A model generated the notes under the pieces. The model had not been told where the DNA came from. It saw only the letters and a program-made list of their open reading frames with translations, and did no database searches. The position numbers were made by a program, and so were the translations under genes. Below, piece after piece: positions 1 through 12,580 of a stretch of DNA of 50,962 bases. The DNA comes from Ichthyophthirius multifiliis (taxonomy: Eukaryota; Ciliophora; Oligohymenophorea; Hymenostomatida), in assembly GCF_000220395.1 (NCBI RefSeq), contig NW_004086425.1, forward strand, positions 1 through 50,962, in the 5' to 3' direction. The stretch's first letter is position 1, and each line of letters starts with the position of its first letter.

Positions 1-1
1 A

Positions 2-43
<42 letters not shown>

Positions 44-84
44 ATTATATTTTATTTGGGAATTATTATTATATATTATACATT

Positions 85-300
85 GCATATAATTAAGAAA
101 TTCTGAAGGATATAAACATATTTAGGCTAATTTGATAATATTTTATTTTCTTTTATTAATCGACATTCAAATTAACATTATGAATAATCGAAAGCACCAT
201 TTTTTATTATATTATTATATATCAAATTAGCTTGGAAATATTATTTCATTATTTACTTCAATTGCTGTGTAACCAAGTTTCTAATTTTTTGATTAACTTT
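85..300 (+). CDS. possible 3' end of an unidentified gene (partial)
   Basis: Unrecognised. With TAA/TAG as Gln, one plus-strand frame from about 98 reads a protein-like stretch with pieces such as YLGQFDNILFSFINRH and QSKAPFFIILLYIKLAW, then a hydrophobic tail ending at a TGA near 287. Base composition is clearly richer in G and C here than in the flanks, which favours something functional. An alternative is an intron ending in TTAG just before position 231 followed by a different frame. An 11-base inverted repeat (126-136 and 221-231) lies in the same stretch. No start is visible in the window. Confidence is low because A+T-rich DNA has few TGA codons by chance. Confidence 0.25.
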
Positions 301-1193
301 TTAGCATTTTTTTAAAATATGTAAGAATTTAAAATAAACAAATTATTTTATTTAGTGTTTTAAATAAATATAATTTAAAGCGTATATATAAAAAAAATTA
401 ATTTTTATTTTTATTTTAGAAATTTTTATTTTGTTTATAAAATTAATAATATAGTTATAATTTAAAGTAAATATTTAAAACATATTAATTTTAATTTTAT
501 ATTTGATAAATTTTATATTTTTATATATTTTATTATATAGTTATAATTTAAAGTAAATATTTAAAACATATTAATTTTAATGCTTTATTTTATAATTATT
601 TTCTTAATATTAAATTATAATACTAATTAAAAAATAATTAATATATAAAAAAATAAAATATATCATTACTAAATTTTTTATAAATTATAAAAAAAAATAT
701 AAGTACATTATTAAATTTATGCAATTTTTTTTTTATTATTATTAATTTACTTTCTATTATTTTCATTATTTATTCTACTTATATATTTCTCTTTATAATT
801 TATTTTATATATACTTAAAATTTTCATTATTATTATATATAATGTCTAAATAAATAAAATATTTAATTTAAATAAATTAATGTTTTATTTTATTATATAT
901 TGTATTTATTTTATTAATAATATTTTTTAAACATATTTGTATTAAATTATATATTTTAAAAAATATATTCTGATTTTTTATAAATAGCTAAAAAACCTTA
1001 ATAAGTTTTTTAAATATTAATTTTTTTTTTTTTATTATTATCTTTAATAACAAAATATTTGAATAAATTAAATAAATATTGCATTTTTATCATAATAATC
1101 AATTTTTATTTTTTTTTGGTTTTTTTTTTTTTTAAAAAAAAAAATACTTTATTCTTGTGATATATTTTCTTTGTAATCAAAATTAATATCAAA
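301..1193. other. intergenic A+T-rich DNA
   Basis: Nearly pure A/T with many T and A runs. I see no convincing gene. It is the 3' flank of UPF3, with T-rich runs at 1021-1035 and 1111-1143 that could hold its 3' end signals, although no defined terminator motif is recognisable. Confidence 0.5.
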
Positions 1194-2048
1194 TCATTAA
1201 ACTTTTCCTTAATTTTTCGGAACCCAAATCTTTTATATTTATTTAATAAAATACTAAAATTAATTTTTACTTATTAATTTCCTTTTTATTTTTTTTTTTT
1301 ATTGATCTTATTTATCTTTTTATTTCTATTCTAAAAATTCAACTATTCGGCTTTTTATTTTTTCAGTTTTTTTCGATTTATCTTCAACTATTTTTTTTTT
1401 TTATTTTTTGTTAACAAATAAATAAAATAAAAAATTAACCAGCTTCATCTCCTTTTCTTTCAATTAATGATAAATCTACTTTTTATTCAATTTATTTTTA
1501 TTATTAAATTAAATATTCTTAAAATTATGCATAGATATCACCTATTTATATAAAAATAAATTATTTTATATTTTATTAAAAAAAAAAACTCTATTTGTAA
1601 TCTGATTTTGGTTAAAAAGAAGTATTTGAATTAACAGGAAGAACATCATATATTGATTTTTCTAAAGTGGCTTCATATATAACATTTGCTATTTTAATTT
1701 GGAAAAATATTAAAATAAATATATCTATAATTTAAATGTAAAATATAATATACTTTGCTTTTCTAAAAATTTTTATTTATAATTATTCATAAAATTATTA
1801 AAGTTTTCTTAGTTTCCAAAATATAAATATGCCCTTGATAATTAAAAGCTGCCTTCTCTATTTATTTTAAATAAATTTATTATATGATAAAATAATTAAA
1901 TATACTTTACAAATCCTTAAACATAATATTTATAGATAATAGAATCTTAATAATTTTTTATTGTAGAATAAAAATCGTTTTCTTATAAATTTGGTGGAAG
2001 CTTTCTAACTACTACCTTAAAATTTTATTATTAAATATTATTGTTCAT
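1194..2048 (-). CDS. UPF3: UPF3 (Smg4/UPF3 family) nonsense-mediated mRNA decay factor
   Basis: Homologue of UPF3, which links the exon junction complex to UPF2/UPF1 in nonsense-mediated decay. The start at 2048 gives a short Asn/Gln leader and then KVVVRKLPPNLQENDFYSTI, matching the family opening KVVIRRLPP. Exon 2 reads LSRAYLYFGNQENFNNFMNN, the equivalent of ARAYINFKNQEDI in animal UPF3. Exon 3 reads IKIANVIYEATLEKSIYD, aligning with the VEFAPFQ segment of the RNP-like fold. Exons: 1906-2048, 1754-1857, 1440-1724 (perhaps split by a further intron near 1550-1600) and 1194-1387; phases agree at the junctions. A Lys/Glu-rich tail ends in KIWVPKNQGKVQ. At roughly 230 residues it is short, with little beyond the core domain. 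It is divergent from VIR, about 1.3 kb away. Confidence 0.85.
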
Positions 2049-3379
2049 TAAATATAAGAAAAATTCTTTTTTTTGTTTTTTGTTTTTTGTTAAATATATA
2101 TAATTTAATATTTAAAAAGATTAGATAATATAATAATTATCTTTTATATTAATAAATATTATTTTAAGAAATGTATATTAACTATATAATTATTTTTTAA
2201 TTTTTTATGAATTTTTATATATAATTTATTTATTGTTATAATTAATCTTTATTAATAGAAAATGTAGATAATTTAATGGTAAATATATATAAATATATAT
2301 AAATATTTATTAATAATGTATGATAAAAAAAGATATTCTGAATAATTAATTTTAAACTTAAAAATATATATATATATATATATATATAAAATAGATAATT
2401 TGTAAATAAATATATTATATTAAATTCGCATAAAAAATAATACAATAAAAATGAATAAAAATAATTTTTTCTGAATGCAAAAATAATATAGACTTGTTAA
2501 AAAAATTAATGTTTAAAGTAAAAAACATAAATATTGATATAAAAAGAAATTGTGAATAATTTAAAGAATATATATATATAGAAATATATGTATATATATT
2601 TTTATAATTAAAACTATAATTAAATTATAAATTTATATAATCTTTTATTACTATTTTTTATATATATTTAATTATAAATAAGTATTCATGTGATATTAAA
2701 CATATATTTTTTATGTTTATTTTACCTTTTATCAATTTTTTTTTTTATATAATTTATTTATAAATGGAAAATAGTAAATTTATAATTTTCTTTATAAAAA
2801 AATTAATTTATAAACTTTATAAATATATTATCATATTTATAAAAGTTATTTAATTATTTTGAAACATTAATTTTATTTTTGATTATTGATATTTTTATAA
2901 TAAGAGAATATTTAACTAAAATATTCTCTTATTAAAAATAAAAAATATATGCCATGTTTTTTATTTTTTTATATTTTTTAAAAATATACATGATTTATAG
3001 TATTTTTTATTTGGTATTGTTTTATTAATTCTAATAAGATATTTATTAATGATTTGATTTAAATTAAGAAAATAATATTACTTAAAAAATTTATTTTTAT
3101 TTTAAATATAAGGAGAATAAAATTAAAGAAAAGCTAAATAGACATTATAAATAAAATAAATCTAAATATATATTTAAAATATTATTTAATTCAATATTTT
3201 TGTTTGTTTAATTATTAATTCATTATAAAAATAAATAAATATATTTAAATAAATAAAAAAAAAAATATTAACATTAAAAATAAAATAATCAAATTCTTTA
3301 TTTTGTTTTTTATCTTAATATAAAAATAATAATAATTTTTAGTAAAAATAAATAAATAAAAAAAAAACAATATTAAAAT
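2049..3379. promoter_or_regulatory. shared upstream region between UPF3 and VIR
   Basis: About 1.33 kb separates the UPF3 and VIR starts, which point away from each other, so both promoters should lie here. The DNA is almost pure A/T, including a (TA)n tract near 2364-2390 and poly-T runs. I recognise no defined promoter element and no further gene. The region-scale placement is an inference from gene orientation. Confidence 0.5.
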
Positions 3380-4675
3380 ATGAAAAACATTTTAAAAAAC
3401 TAATCAAGTATTAATATAAAAATGAATAATATTAAATAAAATAAAAAGTTAACTTATTATTTTTTGATAACATTGAGCATTCATATTCTAAAATAATATA
3501 AAGTAAATGCGAACTAAATAAATGTAAGTATAAAAAAAAAAAGTCTAATTAATAACTTCATATATATAAATAATAATAAAAATATTAATACCATATTATA
3601 ACATTTTCTATTAATAAAAAATAAAAAGAACATATAGCTAAAAAATTTTATGATGAAATTGAATTCAATTGTCCGGTTAAAATACACTTAATTAGAATTG
3701 TAAAGCCTGGATAAGATATTCACTAATAATTTAAATAATTAAAAACAGTTACAGATAAGGATAGATAATTTAAAAGCCTTGAAATTTATTATAAAGAAAT
3801 TCAATAGATTAATTCTCGATATAGATTAATTTTAAATTAAAAAATAATTTCAGAAAGCAAAACTTTAAATTATGATGTTTTAATTCCTATATAAAATGGA
3901 GTAATTTTTTATTTTCAATAAAATAAAATAAAATGTAATTTATTTATAATTTTCTTTAAAAAATAAAATAGGTTTGTACAAACAATCTTATTTTTAGAGG
4001 AGAATATGTTAAATTAACTGTATGTATATATGGAAATATAATTAATAATTAGTAAATTAAAGATTTATGCCCTCTTTATAAAAGAAATATTGATTTAAAT
4101 GAATTAAGGTAATATTAATATATATATAATAAAGACTAATAGACAAAATAAAATAAAAATATATATTTTCTGTATTAATCATTTTTTTTCTTATATTTTT
4201 TTATTTTAAATAAAAAAAAAATCTTTTTTTAAAGATTTTTTTTTTTTTTTTTAAAAAAAAATAAAAAAAATTATATTTTTATTTAAAATTATATATAATT
4301 AATTTATAAAAAATAGTGAAAAAATAATAAAAAATATAAAGAAAAACAATATAAAGAAGAAATTTTAAGTAAAATATAATAAACTAATATCCCCTAAATA
4401 ATAGCATAGGAACAAATTATAAATAACATATAAAAAAATAACAATATTACCATAAACTATGATTAAATTTAATAAATATAATAAAAATAATAGTCTAATT
4501 AAAGCCAGGAAGAACTTTTACAATAAATAACATAATTATTAAATGAAATAAGTTAATAACCTGTATAAACAGAAGAGGAATAATAGTAATCAATAAATAT
4601 AATTAAATAAAAAGTTGAATAACTAACCCAAAAATTATAAAGAGTAAATTATATTTTTAATAATAGATATATATC

Positions 4676-4706
<31 letters not shown>

Positions 4707-7243
4707 CATTTTTTTAATTTTTTTTCAAAAATAAAAGTTTGGAAAAATAAAATAAACAAAGATAAATGAGCAAATATATTTTTAAGAAAACGATAACTAA
4801 TAAAATATACCTTCAGAAATTGTCTAAATTTGCCTTTTTTGTTTAAATGAGCCTTTTTCAAGTGATTTTTTGAAAGGATTAGAGTTATCTTTAGAAATAT
4901 TAAATAATTTTACAGTTTAAGCTTTAGAATTTATATAATTAGATGGTATAAAAAAAGTTCTATAGATTTTTTTAGAAACTTAAGATTAAAACAATTTCAC
5001 TTTTTCACTTACAAAGTTAAAAGCTTTAGAAGTTATAAATGCGGCTTTATATTATTAAAAAGGATCTGATTATTTTATTAATTTTTAAATATAGGAAATT
5101 AGTTAGAAATAAAGAAATTAACTCGAACAGATTAATAATGTTGAAAATACTGAAAAAATGAAAGAAGAAATTAATATTGAAAAATCAGAAAAAAGCCAAA
5201 AAGAAAAAAAAGTTTTTTTTTAAAAAAAATTTAAAAAAAAAGAAAAAAAAAAAAGAAAAAAAAAAAAAAAAAGGAAAGTAAAAGTCGTTCTCGTTCGAAA
5301 AAAAAAAGTTCTAAAAAAAGCGAAAATAAAAAAAGTGAAAAAAAAGAAACATCTTCGAAAAAAACAAGAGATAAATCCAAAGACAGAAAAAAATCGAAAA
5401 AATCGAAAAAATCATATAAATATTCGCGTTCATATTCTTCTTCTAGAAGTGATTCTTGTTCTAAATCAAGGCGAAAAAGTGAGAATAAAAAAAGTATTGG
5501 AAAATCAAAAAAAAGACATTATAGATCTAAGAGTAATAATAATAATTTGAATGATAAGTCAAACAAAAATAATGAATAAATAAATAATAATAATAATAAT
5601 GTAAAAGATATACTTTAAGATTTCTAAATACCTTTAATATTATAAAAAGGGTATTAGATTATTTTACATGAAATGGCTAAAAATTCTTAAAATGAACCGA
5701 TTTTGAGAGCTTGTAAGTTGGTTTTACATAAATCTTTGTTATTTTATTATTTAAATTGTATATAAAAAACTGTCGAAAATAAACTTTTTAAGATATAGTA
5801 TTAGGTTAAAGAGAAGAATATTTTCTATGAGAAATTTATGTTAGAAATAAATACTATAGGAGTTGATATTAGTGAATATTTAAAATAGTTTTTGGATGTT
5901 TTTAAAGAATAAACAAAAATTAATGCCTAAATTTTATCAGGTATGTCTTTTTAGGAAATATATTAAAGATATTAATAATCAGAAAAAAGACATAATATAC
6001 ATAAATTTTCATCTCTTAAAGAAATTCTAAAAAATGATATATATTCTTTAAATAGTTAAACAATCGAGTTTTTAATTTAAATGAAATTTTTTCCTTTACT
6101 TTTAATTTTATTAGTATATTTTTTTAAAACACACTTATATATATATATATATATTAATAGAGTAATCCATATTTGAAAAAAAGTAAAGTTTTTTGTTAGA
6201 TTTTTATAAATTGTTATAATTTAATTGTCCATTTGCTTTAATGTTAAGGAAATGCTTAATTTTTTATTAAAAATAAATTTTATTTATAAACTTTTATAGA
6301 GCTTTTGTAACATTTATAGGGCCCTTTATTAGATTATTAAACTAAGTTTAAAATTTAATAAAATTTTTTAAATGAGAATAATTTTTCTACCCATTTTAGA
6401 AGCGATTCTTAATTTAATTATACCCTAATTGTTAATAATGACTCATTTTTATAATAAAACAAAAACTAATTATAATCTTAGTAATAATACGATGATATAT
6501 AAATAGGAGTCTTCTGTAAATAAATAGAGATTGTAGTTAAATATTATGTTTAGTTATTAAATTTATTCAATAATTTATTCCCGAAAATGAATTACTAATA
6601 AAATGATCTTGAATTAATTTGCATTTTAAGTAATATTTCATTATTAAGTAATAAATCAAATCTTTCATAAACTGCTTTTAATTTGTTTCTTTATAACTAA
6701 TTTCCAATGGATGTTTTATTGTATTTTTTTAATATTTAAGAAACTTAAAATTTAATTGATAAATAAGTTGAAATTAGTATTATTTCTGAAATTTTTTTTA
6801 ATTGTAAAAATTTTCATTTTTTTTATTTTAATAATATATTTACATTTATATATGTATAATATTTAAAAAGGTTTTTTATTTGATAATGGTGTTTTAGGAA
6901 TTTTTTATTCTTAATAAATATTTAAAAGTTTAATAAAAATAAATTAAATATTAGGGGAAAATTAATAAAGTTTTGAAGAAAATAGAGAATTAAGAGTATA
7001 TTTTATTAAGTTTTATTTAAAATTAAAAATATATATAGAAAAATGCAAGATTATTAATTAATTATATGTCACCAATGGAAATATTTATGGACGAAAATTC
7101 AAAAGGGTTAGTTACGTTGATTAATGAATTGAAATTAAAAACTTCTTTTAACGAAGAAGAAGAAAAAATTTTAAAATTATAAATTGATAGATTAAATGAA
7201 AAATGTATTTTATGACTATTTTTTAAATTTATTATAATAATAC

Positions 7244-7278
<35 letters not shown>

Positions 7279-8167
7279 TAATATATAAATTTATAAATAT
7301 ATTAACATAATTATTTTTAAATATTTAACTAATATTAAAATAGAAAATAATATCAAAGAAATTACTGAATGTTATTTTAAATATGGAAATTTAGAAGATC
7401 CTGATTAAAATCTTATATTTGTAGAAGTTTCATTGAAGATATTCAATCTACTTGTATTTAATTATAATAAAATTAAATATTTTATATATTTAAAATTTAT
7501 TAATTTTCAATTTTTTTTTTTTTTTAATTAATACATATATTTCGCATTTTTTATCTTTTTATTTATTTTAATATTATTATTTTAGAAGAATAAAATTTTT
7601 TTAATTATTTTTAAAATATTTGTTCCTTCATTTATTTTTTGATTTTTAATTTTATAAAAAAGAATTAAATTTTCTATTATATGTATTAATTTTTTTTTTT
7701 TTCTTTAATGAAAAAAAATAAAATTATTTCATTCAAAATTATGAATAATTAAAATAATTTAAAATAAAAAAAAAAAATAGACCTTATACAATAAAAATAT
7801 TTTAGTGATTTTTTTCGAAAATGGTTTGATTTCTTTAATTGATAATTTAGCAAAAAACTTAATTTAATTGACATAATTTTTCACATAAAAAGTATTTTTT
7901 TTTAATTATAAATACTATATATATGTATAAATATTTCTAAATAGAATTTAAGAAGTGAAAATCTATTAAAAAAAATAAACAATAAATCAAAATTATTAAA
8001 TCAATATGGAAATGCTCTATAAAAAATAATTTATATTATATCTCAAAGATTTGAACATAGAATATCTTTCTAACCGAAAGAAAATAAAGCTATAAATTAA
8101 AAAACTTATACTTAAATATAAAATTTATTAGGTATTCCTTAAAATCATTAAAATTTAACACCTTTAA

Positions 8168-8235
<68 letters not shown>

Positions 8236-11059
8236 TTAAGAAAAAGAATATATGTATAAATACGATTAATTATATATAGAATAAATAGAATATATGATTT
8301 AATTATTTGTAACTTTATATAATTTAGTATAGAATAATTTAGATATGAATTTTTAAGGTTTTGACAAAAAAAATTGGTTAAAAATTAGCGAATATATTCT
8401 TACTTTTTTTAAATCCGTATTTGAATATTAGTCTTAATAATAATAAGATTAAATTAATAATGATAAATATATTTAAAGAGTCGAAAAAACATTATTTACA
8501 GTTTAACAATTAATAGTTATTAAAATTGAAGATAGGCCTGCTTTATTAAATTTAATTTCATGTATTTTAGCTTTATCTAATTTTAATGGAAGTCAATTGT
8601 TTTTTTAAATGGAATTAGCTAATAATATGAGTTTAGTAGACTTTTGGAACTTGATTAGGATTTTTATTCTGGTGAATGCTTTTTAGATAGTATTTTTAAG
8701 TATTTTTTAGGATATAATTCTAAGGTTATCTATAAAGAAATTATATTTTTTTTGACAGTTGTTTTAAGTATGTATAATTACGGGATTACTAATATAATTT
8801 GTGAAAAATTTGGTTAGAAAATCAAAAATGCTTAAAATTTAATATAATAAATTATTGCTAAAAGTGATAAAAAAGTATTATTTATAAAAAAGAAAATTTA
8901 TTTGTATTTATATATATATTTATAAATATGTATTTATATATAAATTATACATATTTCTTAAAAATAATAAAAAAGCAATAAATATCATTTGAAAAAAGAA
9001 AAGAAAATGAATATGTAATAGAATCATTATTAAATTTAAATCATTATTTAGAATATTTAATATACTGCTGCTAAAATTTTGGGTTTTCGAATATTTTTTT
9101 ATATAATCATTTCGATAATGAATTAATAAAACTTCTATAATTAAATAGAGATTTAGAAATATAGGAAAAATTTTAATAAAATAAAGATATATAACATTTA
9201 ATTATGTGTGTAAAAAATAATATTTTTTTATGTTTTTCATATTTAATGAATCATGAAATTGGCTATTTTCCTTAATAATAATAGGAAAATATAGATTTTA
9301 AAAATTAATTATAATTTTTAGTGGAAAATATTCCCCAAATTTCACATTAATAAGAGTTTTTTGAAATTATAAATTCAACTAACTACTTAAATATATAATA
9401 AGAATTACTTAATAAAGTTTTAATTAATAATAGTAATAGTTTATCTTAATAATAATAGGTTAATTCTAATACAAAAAAAAACGAACAAATCAATTATGAA
9501 GAACCTGATTTTGAAAATGAAAATGAATACGATGATGAAGAAATGGAAAGAAAAGTATAAAATTAATACCTACCATATAATGATCCTATTATAATATAAA
9601 AAAGTTTGGAAATTTATTAAAATTGTATGAATGTTTTAGTCTCTTCAAGTAAAAATATTGTAGGATAAATGATTATTTTATATAAAGAATATATTAATTA
9701 TGCTTACAAATAAAATACGATAATTAAATTAAGTCAATTAACTAATTGTTTCCTTAATAAAATTCTAAGTTCTAAAGGTATAAGCTTTTCAGAAAATATA
9801 CTCAGTTTAATTAAAATTTTTTAATCTTTTCTTTATTTTATAGTTTAGATAACTATAAATCCGTTAAATTAATAATAATTTACTTAAGAAAAGAGAAAAA
9901 ATGCTATAAAAGTAAATATATATATATATAAATATATATATTATTTATAAGTATATATATATATATATTATTTTATATATATTTATTTATTTATAATATA
10001 AATTATTCTAAATAACATAAAAATATTTATACAGATGCTTATTTTTGAAGATATTAATATAATTAATGATTAATAATTAATTAATAAAGCAAACAATGAA
10101 ACAGGAAAATTATTATTTTTATTATTTAATAAATTATATATAGCAACTAATAATTTCGAATAAGAAAACGAATAAAATCCTTAATTAAAAAGTCATTTAG
10201 ATAATTGCAAAATAATGTTAATTTATCTCTAGAATTTCAGTAATTAAAATGAAGAAAAATAAAAAAAGAACACGATAAAAATCCAGAACTTCCAAGTAAA
10301 ATAAGAAGTCCTGAGGAAATTTTCTAATTAATAAATAAATAATAATAGGAGAAAATTTAATAAATAGAAAGTGGATTTTATAAATAAGAAGGAAAAACTT
10401 TGCCTTTTATATTTAAGTTTTTGCACGAAATTACTTAAAATATATTAGTTGACGCTGAAAAATTATAGAATATGAATTCTTGGTAATAGATAAGATTTTA
10501 GCTTATATTTAGGGATTTTTATGGGTATGTGAATTCTAGATAATACTTAAAAGAATAGAATTTAAAATTCTAACATTTTTGGGATGCGGATAATAAAAAA
10601 ATGTAGAAGATTTATATCAATAATAATATGAAGAAACTACTGAGTTTAAAAACATCATTAATACTTTTGGGGGAAAATGCTTCTCTAAATAAAATACTAT
10701 TGAATATATTATTTTAAATGAAATGTTTTTTATATAAATTAATTTGATTATAATCCTTTATCTTATAATTATACTCAATATTCTAAATGGGAATCTGAAG
10801 TGGGGAATATAGATGAAATGTTCACTTTATAAAAAAAAAGAATATTTAAACCTTATTAAGGATAAAAGCCTTTAATAAATAATGTTGTTTTGGAAAATGT
10901 TTCTAATTAAAAATAAAATACTATTGTAAATAGTTTTGCGAATACTATTTTGAATTCTACTAATTCCGGTTAAAATAAATAAAAAAAATAAACTAATATA
11001 AGCTAAGAAAACTACAAAGAATAATTTGAACAGGAATAAATTTTCAAATAATAATAATA

Positions 11060-11098
<39 letters not shown>

Positions 11099-11590
11099 TA
11101 TACCTTTATAAAAATAATAATCATAATAATCTTAATCTTCATATAATTAGTAAAGTAATTAATAATAATAAAGTTAATAATAACCTATATAATAACAATA
11201 ATAATAGTCTATATAATAATAAACAATAGTTCAATAATAAATATTTTAAAAATTCCCTAATAGTAATATCCCTTAAAATAACCCTCCTTCTACAAATACA
11301 CCTTCTTAAACTTAAATCACTCCTTTTAAACAAACAGGCGTTATATAAGAAAACTTTCCAATCTAAACAAGTATTATTTAATAAAATTAAATAAGCTAAA
11401 ATTAAGATCCTTTTAGGGTTGTACATAGCGAAACTATTGTTAAAGAAGGGAATATTAATTCTACTTAAATTTATTAATAACAATAATATAATGCAGTAGG
11501 TTAATAATAATAAAATTAAAGTCTTTAATATTAATAATAATAATAATAATAATAATAGATAGGTTAATAATAAAATATTTATGTTTTTCC

Positions 11591-11657
<67 letters not shown>

Positions 11658-12326
11658 TAATAACAATAATAATAACAATAATATACCAGTGGTTAATAAT
11701 AGTAAAATCCTTAAGTTTTTAAAGGAAGTTCATATGGTAACTTTTATTTTTATATTTTTTTTATTTTATTTTTTTATTAAAAAGTTGAATAATAATAAAT
11801 TCCTATTTAACCTCCTCATTAATAAGAAATAACTCCTCCTGCATTAGCAAATCACTAATAATAAGCCTATTAATAAAATATATACAATTATTAATAAAGA
11901 CCGTAATAATAATTACCTTAAAATAGACCTTAATAAATTTAATAACCAAGTATTTATAATTAAGGTATACCAAATAGATCTATTTAAATATAATAGTAAT
12001 CTTTACCTCAATAATAGATGATTTAGCCTATTCCTGCCTAGGTAATTCCCCCTTATTAATAATAATAATAAGGCGCTGTAATTCCTCCTTAATAGGGATA
12101 ATTTTAATAAAGTAACTAGTTTTAATTACAAAGTTAATAGATGAAGTTGACTGTGGAAATTACTCCTGAAGAAAAAGTGATATTGATTTAAAAAGTAGAT
12201 GAATTAAGGTAATTAAAAAATAAAGGAGATCCGAGAACAGCAAAGAAAATTTAAGCTATTTATAATGAATATCCTAAATTAAAATTATTAATTAGTAGTT
12301 TGAGTAAATAATAGAATTAGAATTGA
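3380..12326 (+). CDS. VIR: Virilizer/VIRMA homologue, m6A methyltransferase complex scaffold
   Basis: Large multi-exon gene, about 2,500 residues, homologous to virilizer, the scaffold of the METTL3-METTL14/WTAP m6A writer complex. The N-terminal domain is diagnostic: exon 2 reads LLFFDNIEHSYSKIIQSKCE, exon 3 FNCPVKIHLIRIVKPGQDI, exon 4 NLIFRGEYVKLTVCIYGN, matching plant VIR HLVVRGSYRSLTLVIYGN. Early exons: 3380-3407, 3449-3523, 3638-3900, 3972-4108, about 4370-4643, 4738-6113, 6161-6803, 6871-6995, 7039-7204, 7344-7453; exon limits near 4109-4370 and 7454-7700 are uncertain. Next come a Lys/Arg/Ser-rich segment (5275-5560), long helical ARM-like regions, an acidic patch (about 9480-9550), a Gln-rich tail from about 11000 to 12130, and a helical C-terminus (TPEEKVILIQKVDELRQL) ending at TGA 12324. 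One extra base in four runs (8600-8606, 10261-10267, 10595-10601, 10726-10731) keeps the frame. Confidence 0.8.
5275..5560 (+). other. Lys/Arg/Ser-rich low-complexity segment within VIR
   Basis: In the VIR frame this encodes runs such as SKSRSRSKKKSSKKSE and KYSRSYSSSRSDSCSKSRRK, an SR-like basic segment between the N-terminal part and the helical body. Such segments usually mediate nuclear localisation or RNA and splicing-factor contacts. That role is inferred from composition only. Confidence 0.7.
8132..8240 (+). repeat. (TAA)n tract, probably inside a VIR intron
   Basis: About 21 TAA units (8169-8233). Read as exon, the upstream VIR frame would pass into poly-Ile and then stop at TGA, while the downstream frame is shifted. 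Removing a GT..AG intron 8132-8240 joins the upstream frame (QNLL) to the downstream frame (KEYMYKYDQ) in phase, so the tract is best placed in an intron. Confidence 0.55.
11047..11096 (+). repeat. (TAA)n polyglutamine tract in VIR exon
   Basis: A run of TAA with one TAG, in the same frame as coding sequence on both sides (EQEQIFK before, IPLQKQQSQQ after). It therefore encodes Gln. The TAG interruption is typical of translated polyglutamine. Confidence 0.75.
11588..11683 (+). repeat. long polyglutamine tract in VIR exon
   Basis: About 30 TAA/CAA codons in frame between NIYVFP and YTSG. The CAA interruptions and the preserved frame support translation. Long leucine-rich open frames on the opposite strand here are only its antisense. 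A short GT..AG intron (about 11738-11784) follows soon after. Confidence 0.75.
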
Positions 12327-12349
12327 TATATTTATTATATATTTATTTA

Positions 12350-12380
<31 letters not shown>

Positions 12381-12580
12381 AATTAAAAAAAAAAATTATT
12401 TAAATTTTTATATAAATATATTTATTATTAATATTCTATAATATATTAAAAATTATATTAATAATAATATTTTTTAATATAAATTTATTTTATTTTTATG
12501 TATATTTTTATTTATTTTTAAGGATAATTTTTTAATTTGATTTATATAAAATTTAAAACAATAATATATTTTTATTATAG
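12327..12580. other. convergent intergenic gap VIR / sorting nexin
   Basis: About 250 bases of A/T-only DNA between the 3' ends of two convergent genes. It must hold both 3' end signals, but no specific motif can be named. Confidence 0.5.

Noticed and set aside
1-53. (TA)n at the left edge as a possible telomere
   Set aside because: Ciliate telomeres are C4A2 or C4A4 type. This is an ordinary TA microsatellite like many others in the window.
3500-3900. Alternative frame starting ATGCGAACTAAA at 3508 and running through VIR exon 3
   Set aside because: It is open only because TGA is rare. The chosen frame matches the VIR N-terminal domain in three consecutive exons with consistent splice phases.
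11139-11678. Minus-strand open frame rich in leucine
   Set aside because: It is the antisense of the polyglutamine-coding TAA tracts of VIR. TTA repeats on the opposite strand give poly-Leu, and no family features are present.
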